Shown piece after piece: positions 59,501 through 64,000 of a stretch of 64,000 nucleotides of DNA. Every line of letters starts with the position of its first letter. The stretch's first letter is position 1. The notes beneath the pieces are model-generated. The model was not told the origin of the DNA and did no database searches. It saw only the letters and a program-made list of their open reading frames with translations. A program made the translations under genes and the position numbers. Source of the stretch: Halichondria panicea (lineage: Eukaryota; Porifera; Demospongiae; Suberitida; Halichondriidae); NCBI RefSeq assembly GCF_963675165.1, contig NC_087379.1, forward strand, positions 3,414,201 through 3,478,200, in the 5' to 3' direction.

Positions 59501-62470
59501 GAATTATAAAAATGACCACTACATGTAGAATTGCTTTGAAATACTAAGATAAGGTTCCTCCCTCTGCGTCATAGCATCTTGTGGCAAGTTATGAAATGGG
59601 GGTGGGTTGTGACATGCCGTGTGTACATAAATCTAGTGCAGCAGTACTGCCTGCAAGATGCTACTCACTTGCACAGACCTGTGAATAACGTTGTGACGCA
59701 ATGATTCATGGCTTTCCCCCTCGTTTGTTTCAGTGCTTTCCCTGGCCTATCTTAGCAATTTTCACATTACAAACCTTTTTGTAGGATGTATTAATAAAAT
59801 GTATCGTGAGCTATGTTACTACGTACCATATTACTAGAATGTTTTGCGAGCATCAAACATTTGCGAACTTGCGAGGGTTGATCAATTCGTAACAATAAAA
59901 TCCGCGAAACCTACTACTACATGTAAATACACACGATCCTTGCCAGAACGCAATAGTTAGATCGCAACGAGTCAAATTTTCTGCTGATTTGGCTCATTCG
60001 CAAAGGTTTTTCACCAGCAAAATATTCTAGTAATACGTACGGTACATGCATACATAATTTATTATCATGTAGGGAGGCATAGTAACAGTTATGCTCTTGA
60101 TGTGTCACTCCCCCCTCTGGCTGACACTGAAGACAGTGAATTTCTCCATCACCAGCCATACATCTTGAGAGGTTTACGAGACCCTACTACTCTAACTAAG
60201 GCACCTGGACCTTCTGGAGCTAAGGTGGGTACCATAGAAGATGTTTACAACACGATTCATATTTTTTCTTACTGTATAGTTCCTTAGATTTAAACATTCA
60301 AGCTCCAATCTCCCAGCTACTTTACCTCAAGTCAGTGGCAACCTTTCTGGAGTAATGCAGATTCGTTCAGTCTCTCTTCAACATAGACTTCCATCTGTGT
60401 AAGTTAATTTTACACAAACAAATGAAGCTAAGATTAGCTGAGCGGTTGTTAGAGCGGTTTCTATATAATATTAGCTACAGGCTATGAACATTTCCAGGTT
60501 GGCTACAGGCTGTGAAATTCTCCTGGTTGGGTGTAATTATGCCTCGATGCGCATACGCAAGCGAGGTATACGGTAGTGTGTTTGTTTGTGTGTGTGTGTG
60601 TGTATGCATGTGTGTGTCTGCATGTGTGTATGCATGCCTGTGTGTCTGTGTGTGTAGATCGACTGCTACGGCTGCTCAAGGATCAATGAAGTGCAAGTAA
60701 GAGGCTTCTAGTCATGTTTTTTTTGGATTTTAATTTGTGGATTTGCAAAATAATGCTTGGTTATGCGTAGTTTTGCTTACTTGAAATGCCATATTGCAGA
60801 AGAGTGTGTAAAAAACTTGTCCATGTAGTGTTGCTACTCCACTTAGTAGTTGCTCTACACTAGAACGCTAGCTATTCTTACTGATTCTGGATTCTGCTTG
60901 CATGCATTCATACAAAAATGTTTATCATAATAATTATAATGTGTATATAATCAGCAATACGTAGCTATAGTATAGTTTTGACACCTCACTGTGATTCTGG
61001 ATTCTGCTTGCATGCATTCATACAAAAATGTTTATCATGATATAATGTGTATAATTAGCAATAGCTAGTATAGCTTTATAATATGTATAGTTTTGACACC
61101 TTCACCGAGGCATCAGCACTCACACGGTGCTTTCATTCTTTCATTACCCTTGAATTTTGATTGTTAGGCTTTTCCATTACCTTGAATTTTTGATTATCAC
61201 TTTTAAAATTAGAATTATATGGCAGACTCATAAAGAGCAAAATACTTTTTTACAAATAGGGTCACTGACGTCAGCCGAGAAGGGACACCTTTGATATTCA
61301 GACCTGGTACAAGTGTGGGATCTCATGCACCAAAGAGCAACACTCCCTTACCCCTTAAATTTTCGGACTTGCAGCTACAATCTGGCCCCGGGGCGCGCCT
61401 CATGTCTAGCAGGGTAACGAGCAGAAGAAATGTTTCCCTGAAACCAATTGACAGACCAAAAACACCTGCAATAGACAGCTGTATTCGAGGATTTAAATTG
61501 TCCACAAATGTTTCTATGTCTTCACCACCGTCAACACCATTCACAAGAAACAATCAACTACCCCCGTTGGAAACAACTCTTAGTAGTGTAACCAATATCA
61601 GCTATACCAATAGCTTTGAAAAATCTCCTCCATTTCAGCTACGAACCAGTGCTCGTGACAAGAACCGTGTAACATTTAATTCTAGGATTATTAGTGCAGC
61701 AGATTTCCAAGATACTTGGAAAAACAAAGTCACCATGTCAGAAGATATTCGCCCAAGCACAACATCAACTTCATGTAGACAGGATGGACCCCCAAAATCA
61801 GTTGGTAGAAAATGTTCTGAACAGGCACTGCAATTTTATGGTAACATGACAGTTGTTGGACATGCTGCTGCACATCATGGTACTGTTATCGACCGAAATG
61901 ATGTGATAGACATTACTGCGTCTAAAGACAGATTCACTCTGAGCATAGCTGAGGATAGTGAACATATGGACTCCGATACACAAGCTTTTACAATCACTGG
62001 AACATCTGGATTGTTTAGTAAGTAATATCTACTACTAAGAGCAATTGTTGTAAGCATGTTGTAGTATACCCATGCATGCATGTAAAGAAATCAATGATGA
62101 AAACCTTTAGCAGGCTTGCAGCTAGTTTTTATGCCTCGGTGCGTATTCCTCGGTGTGTATTCCTTGGAGCACCCTCGCGAAAATAAGCCCATCTTGAATA
62201 AACACCCATCCCCTCTTTTGCTTTGAAGTTCTTGCATGAGGGTATTTTCACTCGATTATAAGCCCACCCAGAATGAAGAGTTGAGCATGCGCAGTAGCTG
62301 AATGCCACATGTTCACTATTATGTTCACTATTATCTTAGTGAAGAAAGGAAGTTTTAGGTAGTAGCTAGTAAGACTACATAATGTATACTCCTTGAACTT
62401 TCTCTGTAATGGACACTTATGCTGACTTCTACTTTACCGTTCAGTTGGTCACAGCTGCGAGAGATCATAA
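56518..62470 (+). CDS. FAM149: FAM149-like protein (DUF3719)
   Basis: Exons: 56518-56543, 56608-56833, 56902-57041, 58198-58317, 58369-58421, 58768-58840, 58904-59094, 60073-60224, 60280-60398, 61260-62017 and a probable last exon 62445-62470, about 627 aa, with every junction in phase. The DUF3719 core lies at about 85-135: LFEKEMAEKVRKKLDII, then EECNQWSANFPHLMVHG, matching the EEC-W-FPHLRVLG pattern of FAM149A/B. SYEEVLAADG follows. The rest is Ser/Thr/Pro-rich. Family knowledge: human FAM149B1 acts in primary cilium signalling and its loss causes a Joubert-type ciliopathy; a ciliary or flagellar role is likely here. The last exon rests only on a good donor (GTAAGT), an acceptor and phase. 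Introns 3 and 9 carry family-C MITEs. Confidence 0.9.
57500..57660. repeat. Family-D element
   Basis: It contains TGAGCCAAATCAGCAG, TTGCGTTCTGGCAAGGATTG and the end TGCTCGCAAAACATTCTAAT, matching the elements at 6404-6577 and 59825-60037. It lies in FAM149 intron 3. Confidence 0.65.
57826..58187 (+). repeat. MITE, family C, 5'-truncated
   Basis: It carries the family-C interior (TGCAAAATAATGCTTCG, GGAATGCCATTGCAGCC, AGCTATTGGTAGCTGCAAGA) and the complete 3' end CACCGAGGCATCAGCACC, GCGGTGCTTTAATTT. That end is 10 bp before the first base of FAM149 exon 4. Confidence 0.8.
59825..60037. repeat. Family-D element, best copy
   Basis: The termini ATTACTAGAATGTTTTGC and GCAAAATATTCTAGTAAT form an 18-bp inverted repeat with one mismatch. 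The interior matches other family-D copies. It ends 35 bp before FAM149 exon 8. Confidence 0.75.
60536..61132 (+). repeat. MITE, family C, near-complete
   Basis: Begins ATTATGCCTCGATGCGCATA, then GCGAGGTATACGG and a long (GT)n/(GTAT)n stretch to 60657; ends CACCGAGGCATCAGCACTCA and GGTGCTTTCATT. An internal block with GTGATTCTGGATTCTGCTTG is duplicated (about 60887 and 60992). It lies in FAM149 intron 9. Confidence 0.8.
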
Positions 62471-63383
62471 AGACACCTCAAGCTTTGTAATTTATTATAT
62501 AATAGATTCGTTGAAGAAAAGAATACAATTTTTAGAGTCTTCGGTACAAGCATGCGCAAGCAAAATATACGCTAGTGTGTTTGTGTGTGTGTCTGTGTAG
62601 ACTATAGGCTACAGCTGCTCGAAGATCAATGATGTTTTCTTGGATTTGCAAAATAATGCTTGGTTCTCTTATAGAGGCCGGGTTCCACTGTAATTAAGCC
62701 ACCCAAGTAAAGGAACATAATTATAGCACTTAATTAAAACGAACCAACTCATTATTATTATACATGTATACTACAATCACGTGTCACTACTAATAATTGA
62801 TCAGCTGTTAGTAGGATACAGTAGACTCTCATTAATCCGGAATAGCGAGGTAGCCGCATTTCAGAACATAGCCAAGGCTAAAAAATGATCTTACCTTTTC
62901 TAGTGCTATCAATGATTTTGTGGTAACCGCATGCGGTCTAGTCACTTAAGTTGCCACAAATATCGTGGCACGAGTCTCTACATGGAGTTTTACCAGTCTA
63001 CTGTTTGCCGTGCAACAGTGACGACTTTTGTGAGTCTACTCTCCAATAGCTATATGTAGGTCAATGGGGGTGATCACAAACATAAGAAAAGTCTGCATCA
63101 TATTCCGTATACTGGCCATGCAGTACTGCATGGCATAGGTAGTTTATTACGGCCAGATATGACGTTTTGGGTGTGGTTTGACAGATAAAAATAATGAAGC
63201 TATAATTAATAATGTAGGTCAATGGGGGTGATCGCAAACATAAGAAAAGTCTGCATCGTCTATTCCGTATACTGGCCATGCAGTACTGGCATAGGTTTTT
63301 AATGTATGTTTATTACGGCCAGATATGACGTTTTAGGTGTGGTTTGACTAATGAGCTCGAGCATAATGATCCATTACAGAGGA
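62471..63383. other. Downstream region with repeats
   Basis: After the FAM149 end: family-C fragments (62131-62155 and about 62540-62665, including AAGCATGCGCAAGC and CTACAGCTGCTCGAAGATCA), a CAGTAGACTCTCATTAATCC terminus at 62820, and a direct duplication at 63056-63349. No exon was identified. Confidence 0.55.
63056..63349 (+). repeat. Direct tandem duplication, about 130-bp units
   Basis: Units at 63056-63181 and 63214-63349 share GTAGGTCAATGGGGGTGATC, CAAACATAAGAAAAGTCTGC, TCCGTATACTGGCCATGCAG, ACGGCCAGATATGACG and GGTGTGGTTTGAC, with a few substitutions and small indels. Confidence 0.85.
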
Positions 63384-63993
63384 GGGAGGACACGATTAGC
63401 TCTAATTAGCTAATTATCGCGACCTTTTATTTGAACAATTCATCTTTTCTTTCTTTATAACCTCTACATAATTATTGAGCTAGAGCGAAGTAAGCCTTTT
63501 CTCCTACTGGAGGTACCCCTATGGCCAAGTTGTCAGGACCTGAAGGTAATAGGACCCCTATAAGAAGCACCTCAAGTACTCCTATCTCTAAGATCCCTGT
63601 GAGAAGCATCCCAAGCACTCTGATCTTGTCTATGTGAGAAGCACTCTCGATCCTGTCTCCAGGATCCCTATGAGGAGCACCCAGGCACTCCTGTCTCCAA
63701 GATCCCTGTGAGAAGCACCCCAGGCACTCCTGTCTCTGTGATAAAGCTGCAACATGGAATTGTTTAGTTCAGAGTGTCTCCAACATGAAGAACATCAATG
63801 ACACTTACAGTCTCAGCTTCTAGCACCCCTTTATTTTTATAGTTTGCTCTGTGCCTGGCTGTCACTCATACTACAGTACTGTTCTAGCTGTGTGTCCCAA
63901 TATGTAGAGGTTATAAATAAAGAAATGAATCGTTCAAAGTATTTCATTATAAAAGGTCGTGATAATTAGATAAAGGTTAATCGTGCCATTATC
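63384..63993. mobile_element. Terminal-inverted-repeat element, about 610 bp
   Basis: Arms of about 85 bp. The left arm (63384-63470) contains CACGATTA, CTAATTATCGCGACCTTTTA and TTTATAACCTCTACATA; the right arm (63903-63993) carries the complements TATGTAGAGGTTATAAA, TAAAAGGTCGTGATAATTAG and TAATCGTG. The middle holds a 39-bp minisatellite. No intact transposase frame. Confidence 0.8.
63538..63740 (+). repeat. 39-bp minisatellite with coding-like frame
   Basis: Four to five degenerate units built on ACTCCTGTCTCCAAGATCC then CTGTGAGAAGCACCCCAGGC. Translation of a unit gives about TPVSKIPVRSTPG (13 aa). An ATG at 63522 opens a 38-codon frame across the first units; later units fall in other frames. 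Confidence 0.65.
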
Positions 63994-64000
63994 CTCGAGA

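Noticed and set aside
60225..60300. Frameshift between FAM149 exons 8 and 9
   Set aside because: Using the acceptor at 60278-60279 (CTGTATAG) rather than the one at about 60294 restores the frame without any error.
60583..60660. GT-rich tract as a regulatory Z-DNA element
   Set aside because: It is the standard GT-rich part near the family-C MITE 5' end, also present in other copies, so it needs no separate explanation.

Overview
This is nuclear DNA from an animal, most likely a demosponge. The genes are metazoan (an ACK-type tyrosine kinase with SAM, kinase, SH3 and CRIB-like parts, an interferon regulatory factor, vigilin, a TPRG1/hSac2 protein and a FAM149 ciliary protein). They are intron-rich with GT-AG introns, the sequence is AT-rich, and introns and spacers are packed with short inverted-repeat elements and the palindrome ACATGTACATGT. 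The sponge assignment is inference; animal origin is well supported. Gene models below were built by hand: exon ends were placed at GT-AG sites and checked for reading-phase agreement across every junction.

Layout. 1-2176: no gene found, repeats including a foldback element. 2177-10774 (-): ACK/TNK2-like kinase, 11 coding exons. 10775-11461: divergent promoter region. 11462-33286 (+): vigilin (HDLBP), 21 coding exons and 15 KH or KH-like repeats. 33287-33665: short spacer with a palindromic CRE and a TATA box. 33666-36256 (+): IRF family transcription factor, 6 coding exons. 37406-37925 (-): last three exons of an unrecognised gene. 39637-44122: complete, young Ty3/Gypsy LTR retrotransposon with one gag-pol reading frame, near-identical LTRs and a 5-bp target duplication. 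46786-48164 (-): five phase-consistent exons of an unrecognised gene, perhaps the upstream part of the 37.4-37.9 kb gene, which would put the retrotransposon in an intron. 49745-51800 (-): weaker exon series. 52187-56323 (-): TPRG1L-like hSac2-domain protein. 56518-62470 (+): FAM149-like (DUF3719) protein, head-to-head with TPRG1L across 194 bp. 62471-64000: tandem duplication and a terminal-inverted-repeat element holding a 39-bp minisatellite.

The genes do not form a pathway cluster. Two head-to-head pairs (ACK/vigilin and TPRG1L/FAM149) probably share promoters, and vigilin and IRF sit in tandem 380 bp apart. The most unusual content is the mobile-element layer: several MITE families nested in each other, one of them repeatedly ending within a few bases of exon borders. 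I saw no CRISPR array, operon or bacterial feature.
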